The position numbers and the translations under genes were made by a program. From Anas platyrhynchos (lineage: Eukaryota > Chordata > Aves > Anseriformes > Anatidae), in the NCBI RefSeq assembly GCF_047663525.1, contig NC_092589.1, positions 82,496,001 through 82,560,000 on the forward strand: a stretch of 64,000 nt of DNA. Reading direction: 5' to 3'. This document shows positions 15,001 through 25,614 of the stretch, one piece after another; position 1 is the stretch's first letter; the number at the start of each line of letters is the position of its first letter. The notes beneath the pieces were generated by a model. The model had not been told where the DNA came from. It saw only the letters and a list, made by a program, of their open reading frames with translations, and did not search any database.

Positions 15001-15394
15001 CAAAAAAAAAAAAAAAGTGGTTTGTTTTTTTTTTTTAACTTAATATACACCTGTAGGCACACAATGAATCTGGGAATATATATAGAGAGAGAATATTTTC
15101 TTTTCAGTTAAGAAACTCCCTCAAAGACTGCATAGCAGAGTTTCTAACTGCAAATTCAGTTTCTATCTACTGGTGTGGCATGCTATGCAGTGCAAACATT
15201 CATTCTAATTTTTTTAATCCTGCCATTCACTTTTCCTGCCGGGTCCCATCTTGCTTCCAAATAAATGAAGTGCAACATTCTCCTTGAGAACAGGATTTGA
15301 TACCTTTCTGAGCAAGCAAGAGAGGCCTATATTTAGAAATGGTAAACTCAGTCTGAAAAGTAGAAGGAACAAGGATTAGAAGTGATTTAAAGAA

Positions 15395-15510
15395 TTATAT
15401 TTGTATATTTGTATTTTACATTTTATAAACTTCATAAAATTTGTATTTTATATTATCACATATATTATTATATTATATTATTATATATTATATTATTAAA
15501 TAATTTCACC
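15395..15510. repeat. AT-rich low-complexity / TATTA repeat
   Basis: This stretch is almost entirely A and T, with repeated TTTGTATTTTA words followed by a degenerate TATTATAT array. It is likely unstable and poorly aligned between individuals. It has no coding potential. Confidence 0.85.
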
Positions 15511-16199
15511 AAGGGAATTTGGAATAGAATTTGAGGAAATTCAGTTTTGACCAAAACTAAACCCCAAAATAGCTGGGATGTAGTTGCAATGTTGGACTTG
15601 TTACAGCTGAATGCTGATTGTTTGGACACAAGAAAGATGTTTTAAGTAAGCTCATTCACATTACAGTGAGTGTGCTACCTTCAGTGGTGTAAAGCTGTTC
15701 CTCAAGCCATGGTAACTCACGTCCAACCCCCAAATACACATGCTAAGAGCAGCCCCAAGGGGCATGGTGCGTTCCAGCATCAAGCAGCTCTCCCATGTGC
15801 TTGGAAAAAAAATCACCTCCTCTCTGCTTTCACCTGTAGCTATGCCATTCTCCAAGAGGGTGAGGAAAAAAGCCAGGCACTGAAGGCTGGAAGCACCACT
15901 GCAGTCTCTGAAGCTGAGCAGATGAACAACGTCCATTTCACTTATTTCCCGTTTGGAAATTTGTTCCCTTAAAGGCTTTAGATCAAAGTTAAAAAAATAA
16001 AAAAATCAGTATTATAAAAACTAGGCAGCTATGGAATAATAAGTCCTCATCTGTATAAAAAAACAACAACTAGAAGACACAAAATAAACAGTACAAAGAA
16101 AGAGCACTCACTCAGTCATCATAGTGGAGGGCTTGCAGCCCCATAGCCATCCTCATCATGAACACTGTGTTCAATATCCTTGTGAATGAATCCCAACAG

Positions 16200-16735
16200 G
16201 GAGACAGAGAAACATTGGAGCAGTTAAGTGACAAAATCCACTGGTAATACTAAGTTATGCAGAATAAAGGCAAGTGCTGATTGCAAAGAGATACAGAAGG
16301 ACTTAATGACACCAAATAACCAGCTGGTAAAAACACAGGCAAAAATCAGTACCATTTAAACACGGACTGATGTTCAGAGGTTCACAGCAGGAAAAAAACA
16401 GCACCTCAACTTGCTACGCATAGTGATGGGCTCTAAATGATTCAGGAATGAGATCTCAGATTTAAAACATTATTCTAGAAAAGTATCAGCACAGTCAAAA
16501 AGCAGAGAGTGCACTAGAAATTATTACAGCAGAGATCAAAATCAAACCCACCTTTATTCAGTACTGTAAAACATTCAACTGCATCCTGGAAGTTGTAATC
16601 AGCTCACACTCCCTCAGAAAAAAAATAAGCAAAACTAGAAAAATTTCAAGGAAGTAGAACAGAGACAACCAAAGGCCAGACAATTTCCATTTGAGGAACA
16701 ATTAAGTAGAGGAAAATCAGCTTGAAAAATACTAG
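16200..16735 (+). mobile_element. Ancient CR1/L3-type LINE fragment (reverse transcriptase C-terminal part)
   Basis: The stretch is collinear with the late reverse-transcriptase part of old amniote CR1/L3-like elements. It has a 'gatactaag'-like ADDTKL segment near 16,245, a TGATGGGCTCTAAAT block near 16,424, a CAGTCAAAAAGC block near 16,492 and an AGAAAAATTTCAAGGAAG block near 16,637. It ends in an ATTTGAGGAACAATTAAG then AGCTTGAAAA pattern near 16,690-16,727, matching 'YEERLKxLxLFSLEK'. The frame is broken by many stops and indels, so it is inactive. It is far more diverged than the copies at 24.7 kb and 53.4 kb. The assignment comes from recall of the consensus order, not from a computed alignment. 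Confidence 0.65.
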
Positions 16736-18869
16736 AAAGCATCAGGCATTTGTCAGGCTCAAAGCAGGTGAGAAGAAATGGCTCTATTTCTCATACTCTA
16801 GTTCTCTCCCTCGTACTCTAATTCTCTCTAAAGATTTGTTCTTGCTGATGTTGAGCCTACCAGTGACCAAGACATCTGACTTCAAGGCCCTGTCTTGCCT
16901 GGGCTGTGCCCCAAACCCAGCCCTGCTTTCCCAGCCTGCTGGTAGCCCTCCTGTCAGCGTGCAGATGCATCCTTGCTTACCGTCAGGGCGTCGGAGAAAG
17001 CGAAGTGGATTACAACCTCAGCCAGTGCTCGCCAGGTCGGCATTTCATAAAGCTGGGCTCCTCCAAGCTGGTGAAGTGGAGCAAAAGGACCCGACTTAGC
17101 AGCTGATTACTCACTCATAAAACACGGTACTTAAAATTCACACCTCAGCTTACTCCAGGCTAGAGTCTCCTGGTTGTATCTACCAGTAGCCTTGAGCTGT
17201 AGCTGCACTGATGCCGGGCGTTCAAGCGCACTGAGCAGCTGTCCCTGGAAGAAATGCACACACCTCGAGAAGAAATCATCACACGTTAGAGCTGAGGTAC
17301 CTCCTCCCACGCTGAAGCAAGTTTAAATCTGCTCCAAGGGCCGTGACACGATCCTCCATGACCTCTTTTCTGGGGGACGTCTGATATAACCCTGGTAAGT
17401 CCAGAGGCGGGATTTCAGACAGCCATGGAAGAAGTGGAAATTGTAGGTAGTCTAATGCCAGGGTGGGAAGAAAAAAGCCTTCCAGCTACTTCTTGCCTCA
17501 GAGCTTTTTCCACAGCACCAAGTGTTTTGGGCCGACGCTCTCCCATGTGCCTGCAGGGCACCACATGACAGCCCATAAAAATGATAACGTGATACACACC
17601 AAAGCAAAACATTTATTATGTTTCCTAACTACCTCCAGACTCCGAAATGAAAAAAAAAACATAGCAGCTGCTACGATGCCCGCCTGCAACACTTCCTTGC
17701 AAGGATTCAGAAGCTGCTACCAGGTCTGGAAAAGACAAAATGATAAGAAAGTGCTGTACTTTCAAAATCTGGATTTAAACCAGGACAATAATGTCAATAG
17801 AAGGCTGCAGATGGCAGGTGGATAATTCCACAGCCCCTGGCCCCCAGCCCTAATCCTCTTCAGCCAGACACAGCCTTCTAGCAAAAGTGGTCAGAAAGAA
17901 AATGAAGGGAAATTACTCATATGGAGGATTTCAAGCAGGCTGCAATTTCTGCAGGTGGTGGGTTCATCTTAAAACAAACACAAAGCTGGCACCTTCCACA
18001 GTGACTGACCCATAGGAGAAGACTGAAGGGGTTTTGACTCAGAAGAGGTCAGCACAATATAAATGGACTGGCAACAGGTCTTGCTAAGATGTCACGCGGC
18101 AGGTGCTGATAAAACCAACAGAAAACACTCTCCACTCCGGCTTAAACTAATTGGCAGCTCAACCTGGAAAAGACAACGAGCCCACTGCAATGCGGACACA
18201 GCGATCCGCACCCTTATAGAATTAATTTCCATCAAATCCAAATGTATTTTCCATAATGCAGATGAAAGTGCTTTCATCCATCTCCTTGCCAGGTCACGCA
18301 CCCAAAAATGTTACCTTCAGTGGCTCTCTTCACAGGAGCAGATGGTGCTTAGACGAGGAGGAAGGCAAGTCACGGGAGAGAAAGGGAAAGTAAGAAAACT
18401 CTTTGAAGAAGCTTGGTTTAAATAAGATTTTATGATTTGAAGAGCACTTAAAAACACTTTTGACCACATGATAATTTTAAAAAGCCTTGCCTTTCATGCC
18501 TTTTTTCCCCAGGATTATGGCAGACCTACATTAAGCACATCATGCCCCCGCCAGCCTCTGCCCTGAAGGCCACCAACCACTGCTCTGAACTTCCATCCAT
18601 CACTTGCCCAAACCCCATCCCCAACCACAGCCCGATTCCCTCATGGGCAAGTTTCCCCTGCAGGGTCAGAGAGCTCAAGATTCAACTCTTTGGTAGCCTG
18701 AGATGCACCTAGGGCTTGGAGAACAGGCAGAGGGCCCGAGGAATAAGAAGGAGGGAGCCACAGAGGAGCAGCAGCAGGACAGGAGTGCTGGCAGTCGGAC
18801 AGAGCCTCCCTGTTGCTTCCAAGGACCTTGCATTTCAAGCAACATGTGGCAGAAACGCTGACTCAAAGC
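16736..18869. other. Non-coding region, no gene recognised
   Basis: Mixed-composition sequence with some open frames of 60-125 codons that overlap on both strands and resemble no known family. I see no splice-bounded conserved exon, RNA gene or transposon body. Confidence 0.5.
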
Positions 18870-18980
18870 CAGGCTGGATGGGGCTTTGGGCAAGCTGGGC
18901 TGGTGGGAGATGTCCCTGCCCACGGCAGGGGGTGGGACTGGGTGGGCTTCGAGGTCCCTTCCAACCCAAAGCATTGGGTT
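18870..18980 (+). mobile_element. CR1 LINE fragment, 3' end
   Basis: The run CAGGCTGGATGGGGCTTTGGG, then AGCTGGGCTGGTGGGAGATG, then TCCCTGCCCACGGCAGGGG, and finally GAGGTCCCTTCCAACCCAAA is the typical 3' end of an avian CR1 element. It is 5'-truncated to roughly 110 bp and carries a GGTGGG-type change where 'ggttgga' is usual. Confidence 0.9.
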
Positions 18981-21900
18981 TGCAACCCACATCCTCCAGG
19001 GAAGCAGTGCTCCAAGAACATCCTGACATGCGTGCATTTGAAAGCTATGCAACAAATAAGGCAGGAATTCACACGTGTTTATTCTGGCTCTTCCTAACTT
19101 TTGAACACCTGCCTTCACAGGCCCAGTACTCTGTTGGATGACAGCATGAGATAAACCAAATACGGACAAGAGGAGAAAAAAAAAAAAAAAAGTTTAGAAA
19201 GAAGCCACAACATGCAGCTCAGCCAGACTTTCCGCCCCCTCACGCTCTTGCTAGTTAGAAAATGATCTGGATTTGTAGGTTTAATTTCAGTTAAAGAATC
19301 ACACTTGAAACAGAAACATTCACAAGCTGTATTCAGAACATAATCATGGTTGGGTAAGCACAGGTGACAAAGTTTAAACAGCCCTTTTCATCAACCTATA
19401 CCAAAACATTCAGAGCAAGCAGACAAACAATTTATGTTCAAGAATCGAGAGCCAGAGCTTCCATGGCATTACCAGAACTAGAAGCTCCCAGACTGAACTG
19501 AGTTTTAAAGAAATACTTTTATTACTGTAAGGCCGATGGCAATTGGCCCACATGTAATTATTTGAGCTCAAATAGGCAGAAATTAAAGTATTTTTCTGGT
19601 TGAAGCATTAGGACCAAAAGAGCCTTTGGTTCAATTGCAACAAAATATCTAGATTAAATTTCTCAGCAAGATGCTAAGCTCACATTTGCTTAAAAAATAT
19701 TTATTTCTTACTAAATGGGTGGCTGATTTTTTTTTTCCAAAGCGATACACTTTTGGAGGGTAAACTGTGAATGCAGTCAGAACATTATGCTCTACAATAC
19801 GCTGATGGGAGTTTTTCACTACTAATAATTTTTGTCTCTTCCAATCCTCAGAAATATTATGCCTTTGAGCACCAAAGTAGTAAACACAAAACCTCAGCAA
19901 ACAACATCCCTTTAATCTACTACCACCAATACTTTACAGTTTTCTTAGTCTCCTTCAGAGCATCTTAAGAATTAAATAAATACTAGGAGCAAGCGCACCT
20001 GTCAGAGATACTGAAATTTCATCTCTACTTTGCCTCATGTAATTACTCATCCAGACGATAATCTGAGTTTTGATTAGAAGGTTAGTTTTGTTTTTGTTTT
20101 TGTTTTTTCCCTGAGTAGCACAAAAAAAAATTAGAGACGAATTTAAATCCATAAAATCCTGGTACAAAATTTAAGCAACCCGTAATTGCATAACAAGTAA
20201 GGCTGCACTCCATTTCTCCTCGGTACTAAAGGAATTTACACCTTCTACAGATTAAACTATGTACGACACAGATTTCTGCCTGTCAATAATTTTATACAAC
20301 ATACACACCGTATTTTTCTAGGAGTATATCCACCTTACATGCAACTCTGTTGAGAAAAGACTTCAGAATAATTTCTGAGTAAAATAATAGCAAATATTCG
20401 TGCATACCACTGCTAAATCGTGGACCATTTAGGAACAGCTCAGTTACTTCTTGACTATTCCACTCCCTGTTAGCTGGTACTGCTGAAGGACAGTTTGTTA
20501 TAATAAGGTTATATCATCCATACATATATACCATACATACATATATACGCATATATGAAATGCTGAAGAGAATGGAGGTGAGACCTGGTTGCTGGACACA
20601 AGGCAGGGAAGGTAATTACGCCCTTACTACACATTATCAGTGCTTGAGGTCCCTCCAAAGTGCAGCTCTACACCTTCTACTTTTGGTTGGACCATTTTTA
20701 AAGTCACATGTTTCCATTCCTTAATAAACAATGAGATAAAACAACTTAGTTCCCCCACCCCAAGCAATAACAATTCATTATTGTCTCCTACAAATATCTC
20801 CCTAGGCCAATCTTGCAAGTGAAATATGGTACCTCATTTGTTGTTTTAAATAAAATACTGCCTTTAGTGACGTGCTGCACTGATGTATCGCTAAGAAAAG
20901 GTACAACTGTGAGCTCTCTGGAAGTTTATCTTAAGTCCTAACTGCTGAATGACAAATCCCAAACTAATGAGAGTAAATAAATATAACACCGTTGTCAGAT
21001 GGCGTAATTAATTTAAGAACCTAAAGTGCTTTACAAACATTCTTTGTTATGCCATCCATCCGTACAGATAAATATTGTTAGTCCTACGCACAAAGATAGC
21101 AAGGAAGGGGCAACAAGGTTCCTTCTTACATCACAACATGACTCACTGGCAAAGTGCAAAGGTGAAGCTGAAGATAAATGAAGAAATACCACTTGGGGCT
21201 TAATCACTACTACCATGCCCCACAGGTGCCTCATTCCTTAAGATATCATTCATTTAATCAAGTGCAAGAACATCATATGATTGACAACGTGATCTCCAGT
21301 ACGCGCCACCTGGGACAGGGCACGATCCTAAGCCAGGTGCTGCAACTACAGCATATTGACTTACATCAACATCCCACCGCTTCTGTTCCCCCAGAAAAGA
21401 AAAAAGAGCTCTGTAAAAAGCTTGCAGAAAAGATCCTGGATGAAGAGGAGGCTGCTCACTTTATTTTTACTGAGCCCTTATGGATTGTTTTATTTCTAGT
21501 GCTCAAAGTCAGTCTCTAACATGAGGTCAAAAGCGCGGTGTGGGTAAATATCAAGAAGCAGGGGAAAGAAAAAACCTTTCCCAAGGGAACACCGCCACAA
21601 AGTCACTTCTGAATTTGATTAAAGTTTCTTTTCAAACAAACAAGGAGGAGAGAAGCAGCAAGAGCACTTCTGTTCCAGAATCCCCATCCCCTCCTGCCAG
21701 GCTAACGGGGCCTCACCAGCACAAACCAGCACGCACCACCTCAACACCGGGCACCTAAACATGGACTTCACAGACCTTCTGTCCCACCGAAATCTAAAGG
21801 CAGGTGCCCAGTATGTTCTGCAGCTAGTGAATGGTACTTTTGGTACATTCAGGGGAGGTAACTTTTCTGCTCAGAACTTGTTGTTAAGCTCTGCATTAAG

Positions 21901-22329
21901 CCATTACGCTACGTCTTCCTGCCTGCGCTGCAGCTGACGATCGGAAACGTGATCGTGCATCTCCAGAAACAGCACGTTTTCCGAGTCTCCAGAAAACGGA
22001 GATTACCAAATACCTGGAACTTGAGCCTGCCAAAATAAGTTGCTACAAGAGTAGCTGCACACCTGGACGTGTCACCTGGAGAGCAAGCAAGTTAAGTAAA
22101 TAACACTCTCTTCCTCAAAACAAGCCATGAACTCAGACAGTGCTACTAGGGGGTCTGCACCATGCCCAGCTAATGCTGCGTGTTTAGTTTTTGATAGATT
22201 TTCACGTGTTTGATTTATAGATAGATTTGTAGATGTTCCCGGCAGATCCTGGCGTTAATGTTGGTCGATCATTTTAAGATAATGTGGACAGGCAGTGGGG
22301 GGAAGCTCACCCACCCATCCTCCTGCCAC
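18981..22329. other. Non-coding region, no gene recognised
   Basis: AT-rich, with no coding exon that I can support. It contains an A-tract near 19,176 and a CATACATATATA-type microsatellite near 20,515-20,560. Composition rises toward GC as the CpG island at 22.3 kb is approached. Confidence 0.5.
20515..20560. repeat. Degenerate (CATA/TATA) microsatellite
   Basis: A short run of ATACATATATACC units with imperfect repeats. Simple sequence only. Confidence 0.75.
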
Positions 22330-22985
22330 TTTCTGTGCCTCCAGGTCTTCTCCTCCAGCACGAGGGCGCGGACAACCCGTCCTTTGGGACACGTGCGCTC
22401 TCCAAACCCCGAACACAACCCCAAAGAAACACAAACCCAAGAGCAGGCAGGTTTCAGAGGAGCCACAGGGCAGCCTCGGGCTCTCGGTGCTGCACCCCAG
22501 CCCGGGGGCTCCTGGCACCTTGGCGATGCCGGGTCCAGGCCCCACTCAGCGGGGAGCTCCCCGGCACCGCGGGGCCGCTTCCAGCAGAGTTTTGGGGTGC
22601 TGCCAACAGCAGGGACACCACCCCACAACTTGGCAGCAGGGCGCTGCGGCTCCCCAAACCCGACGAGGACCCGCACGGGCGGGCAGGCAGCGCCCTAACC
22701 CCCCCGGGCTCCCCTTCCGCGGGGCCCCCGCCCCCTTCCCGGGGCTGCAGCCCCCTCCCCGGCCCCGCTTCCCCTCCGAGCAGCCCCGGGACGAGCCCTA
22801 CCGTCTCCTCCGGAGCCTCCACCGCCGGGCTGGGCTCCCCCGGGCCGCCGGCCCCGGAGGTGGTGGCGGTGGCGGCGCCGGGGCCGTGCCCGCTGCGAGG
22901 GCGACACCCAGCGGCAGCGCCACGGCGGGCCCGGGGCTTGCAGCGGGGAAGGGGGGCAAGGGGGTGGCCCCCAGGTGAGAGGCCG
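22330..22985. promoter_or_regulatory. CpG island without an assigned gene (possible ANKRD6 promoter)
   Basis: The sequence turns sharply GC-rich and CpG-rich here, with long C-runs and G-runs, in contrast to the AT-rich DNA on its left. This is the signature of a vertebrate CpG-island promoter. Long open frames on both strands are explained by the scarcity of stop codons in such DNA. In vertebrates ANKRD6 lies head to head with RRAGD, so this may be the ANKRD6 first (non-coding) exon on the minus strand. That is inference from synteny. A consensus splice donor CAG/GTGAGA on the plus strand at 22,974/22,975 also leaves room for an upstream plus-strand first exon. Confidence 0.6.
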
Positions 22986-24724
22986 GGGGGACCCAGCCCT
23001 CTCCTTGCTGCAGGTGCAATGCGAGCAACCCGTGAGATTTGTGTTAAAGGAGTCCCACCTACAGGACTGCTTTGTGTTTGGTCATTACGGCTGAGAAACA
23101 AGAAGTTAACACGTAGAGGAAGACAAGGTTTCCTTGGCATTGATCTGCAAGCAATGTAACGGAGGTTTTCTCCTTTAGCAGAAGCTCGAGGAGATGCTTT
23201 CGTGATCCTACAAACCCAGACGTGGCTGGGCTCCCTCACTTATGTGCGTGTCAGTGGGACCTTACCCATGCTCAATTACTGTAAACTTGTTTAATCCAGA
23301 CAGCCACTTTTGTATTATTTTTTTTTCCTGTTAAGAAGAGGAATTCATAAATTCCCTCAGTTGCCTGAGACAGAAAGTTTTTGACTTGTCTGTGAAACAC
23401 GGCTCCTTTCTGACAGAGTCCAAGCACATGCAATGTTATGCACAGTGTATGTGCAAAGACTCAGCCCCGTGTCTACCTGCCCTTACTGCCAGTCCCGTGA
23501 CTGAAGGCATGGCGCAGTTTCATTATGTGCTACAGGCTGTGAAGTTAAATGATGAAAGATTTAAAAAAATAAATTAAAAAAAAAAAAAAAGGAAGACAAG
23601 AAGAGAAAGGAAAAAAAAGATAAAAGGAGAAAAAAGAAAGAGAAAAAGCCAAGTTCAGCGGGGACGCAGAACAACTTGGTGGCACAGAGACAGAGGAGGA
23701 GTAATTCCTGAAGTTGATGCAGAGCCCAGGTCAGATTACATTGCCGAGGGGTTGGCAGAAATGCTTCAGCCCTACTCAAAAAACCTATCTGGAGTTGAGC
23801 CTGGAGTCTGAGTGGCTCTGAACCTGCAGCCGTAGCCAAGCAGGCAGTCGCTGGCATTAGATTTGTGGGAAGAACTGCATCGTAATCAGCCCTGTCATTC
23901 CTGAGCTTCTACACCCTAATTTAGCATTTTAATATCTCCAAATTATTCTCAGCGACTGGTGATGTTTCATAGCTCTTTGTACAAAAGAAACCTAATACCG
24001 TCAGTCAGGTTTGTGGGCAAGGCTCACTTCCCCTCGCCAGCCTTGAAACCTAACAGCCCTTTCGGTGCAGATGCGATCAGCCGGTACCGGAGTGAGACAG
24101 ACGGCCCTTTATGACAGACCTGGAAACTTGTCTCCGCTTTCAGTCAGGAGTTTTCAACAGACTCATGTCCCGCTGGGCCGTCCCACGACAGAATGCTAGA
24201 AACTTCACTGGTAAAAGCTCTCGGTCCCAATTCCTGATAGCACACTTAACTTTGAAACACTTCACGCAGCCTTTTGGGACACTAAATCTGTTCAGGCAAA
24301 ACTTCCAAGCTGGTGGATGAGCTGAGGAGAAAGAAAGGCATTTCAACACATTTGCATATGGGTAATTTGTCATGGCATGGCATAAAAAGAGATTTCTCCC
24401 CTTCTTCCCCTATGGAAAAAAATGCTCCTCCATTATCTCAAGTGGATTAGGGCAGCCTGGAAAGCCTCCTGATAACAGCGGCACGAAGGGGATAGAAACA
24501 GAAAAACATGGAGCTGGAGCATGGTGAGCTCAGTTCCCAGTGCTACCTTCTCCAGTCCTGTCACTATGGGGTGATGGCTCCAGTGCCCCAGGTGGAGCAA
24601 GACATTGGGAGCAGCACCAGGAGCCCCCGAGCAGGAGCCTCACTGAGGGCAGCGGCGCTGAAAAATCCCATCCTCCTGTGGAGTTTTTACTACTACAGCT
24701 TTTCTGAGTTGTCCTGCATAACAT
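22986..24724. other. Spacer between two CpG islands
   Basis: There is no recognisable coding exon. It holds the purine tract at 23,549-23,650 and otherwise unique sequence. The stretch from about 24,500 to 24,724, just before the CR1 homology begins, reads open in the same frame as the CR1 fragment, but I do not recognise it as CR1. Confidence 0.5.
23549..23650. repeat. A/G-only purine tract, about 100 bp
   Basis: Nearly every base on the plus strand is A or G, beginning with an A-rich run and passing into GGAAGACAAGAAGAGAAAGG-type sequence. Only a few pyrimidines interrupt it. Such homopurine tracts can form triplex DNA and often mutate by slippage. I see no coding use on either strand; the minus-strand frame through it is merely phenylalanine/leucine/serine rich. 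Confidence 0.85.
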
Positions 24725-25345
24725 GCCTGAACGTGAGCTGGCAGTGTGCCCAGGTGGCCAAGAAGGCCAACAGCATCCTGGCTTGTGTCAGGAATGGTGC
24801 AGCCAGCAGGAGCAGGGAGGTGATCGTCCCCCTGCACTCGGCTGTGGCGAGGCTGCACCTCGAGTGCTGGGTTCAGCTTTGGGCCCCTCACTACAAGGAC
24901 ATTGAGGTGCTGGAGTGTGTCCAGAGCAGGGCTGCGAAGCTGGTGAGGGGTCTGGAGCACCAGTCCTGTGAGGAGCGGCTGAGGGAGCTGGGGGTGTTTG
25001 GTTTTGGGAAGAGGAGGCTCAGGGGAGACCTCATGGGTCTCTACAGGTACTTGAAACGGAGGTGTGGGGAGCTGGGGGTCAGCCTCTGCTCACAGATAAC
25101 CAGTGATAGGACTAGAGGGAACAGCCAGGGGAGGTTCAGGTTGGCAATGAGGAGACATTTCTCCTCAGGAAGAGCAGTCAGGCACTGGGACGGGTCGCCC
25201 AGGGAGGTGGCAGCATCACCATCCCTGGGGGTGTTGAAGGCGAGGCTGGACGTGGTGCTTGGGGACACGCTCAGTGGGTGACGGTGGCGGTAGGAGGTGG
25301 TTGGACCAGGGGGACCTCAGAGGTCTCCTCCACCCCTAATGGCCG
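24725..25345 (+). mobile_element. CR1 LINE fragment, end of ORF2 plus 3' end
   Basis: The plus frame encodes the C-terminal part of a CR1 reverse transcriptase with no stop until 25,281. Recognisable blocks in order are [36 protein letters not shown], then [68 protein letters not shown] and [17 protein letters not shown]. The non-coding 3' end follows (GGTTGGACCAGGGGG, GAGGTCTCCTCCACCCCTAATGG). It lacks the upstream endonuclease and catalytic reverse-transcriptase motifs, so it is a dead 5'-truncated copy. Its 3' end abuts the RRAGD CpG island and promoter, so it could contribute sequence to the RRAGD upstream region. Confidence 0.95.
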
Positions 25346-25513
25346 TGTTTCTGCCTCACAGGACTGCCTTGGTGAGGTGGGGGGGGACTGGGAGGAGAAC
25401 TCGGGCGCCCTCCACCACTCGGCGGCGGGGCCGCGCGTGCGCGCTCGCGCTCGCCGCGTGCCCGCGCGCTGAGGCCGGGCCGGGCCGGGCCGCGCCGCGC
25501 TCCGCCCAGCGGC

Positions 25514-25547
25514 GGGGCCGTGAGGGGCCGCCAGGGGCCGGGAGGGG
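25514..25547 (+). promoter_or_regulatory. G-quadruplex motif, four G4 runs at 10-nt spacing
   Basis: Four GGGG runs start at 25,514, 25,524, 25,534 and 25,544, separated by six-base loops (CCGTGA, CCGCCA, CCGGGA). This satisfies the usual G-quadruplex pattern on the coding strand. It lies 68 bases upstream of the RagD start codon, so it may be in the promoter, in the 5' UTR, or in both. Folding is predicted only. Confidence 0.75.
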
Positions 25548-25614
25548 AGCGGCGGCCGCGCCGCACCCGGGTCCCCCCCGCAGGCAGAGGGGGAGCGGCG
25601 GGAGCGCGGCCGGC

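Larger units (their letters stand above)
8412..16199. other. Non-coding region, no gene recognised
   Basis: No recognisable coding exon. It contains a 22-bp A-tract (11,979-12,000), an A/T-rich zone around 13,560-13,740, and an A14/T12 pair at about 15,002-15,037 that could fold as a hairpin. It also holds two CACGTG E-boxes 13 bp apart at 14,181 and 14,194. The longest open frames overlap one another on both strands and show no family signature. Confidence 0.55.

Noticed and set aside
1..22329. ANKRD6 coding exons on the minus strand
   Set aside because: No minus-strand frame shows ankyrin-repeat wording. If ANKRD6 is here, only a non-coding first exon and intron would be present.
22284..23159. 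Open frames of 227-291 codons on the plus strand and 261 codons on the minus strand
   Set aside because: They coincide with a CpG island, overlap in several frames on both strands and are proline/glycine/arginine rich with no domain. GC-rich DNA lacks stop codons by chance.
24508..25281. A 257-codon open frame as a host gene
   Set aside because: From about residue 75 onward it is the C-terminal part of a CR1 reverse transcriptase, so it is a retrotransposon fragment with no catalytic motifs.
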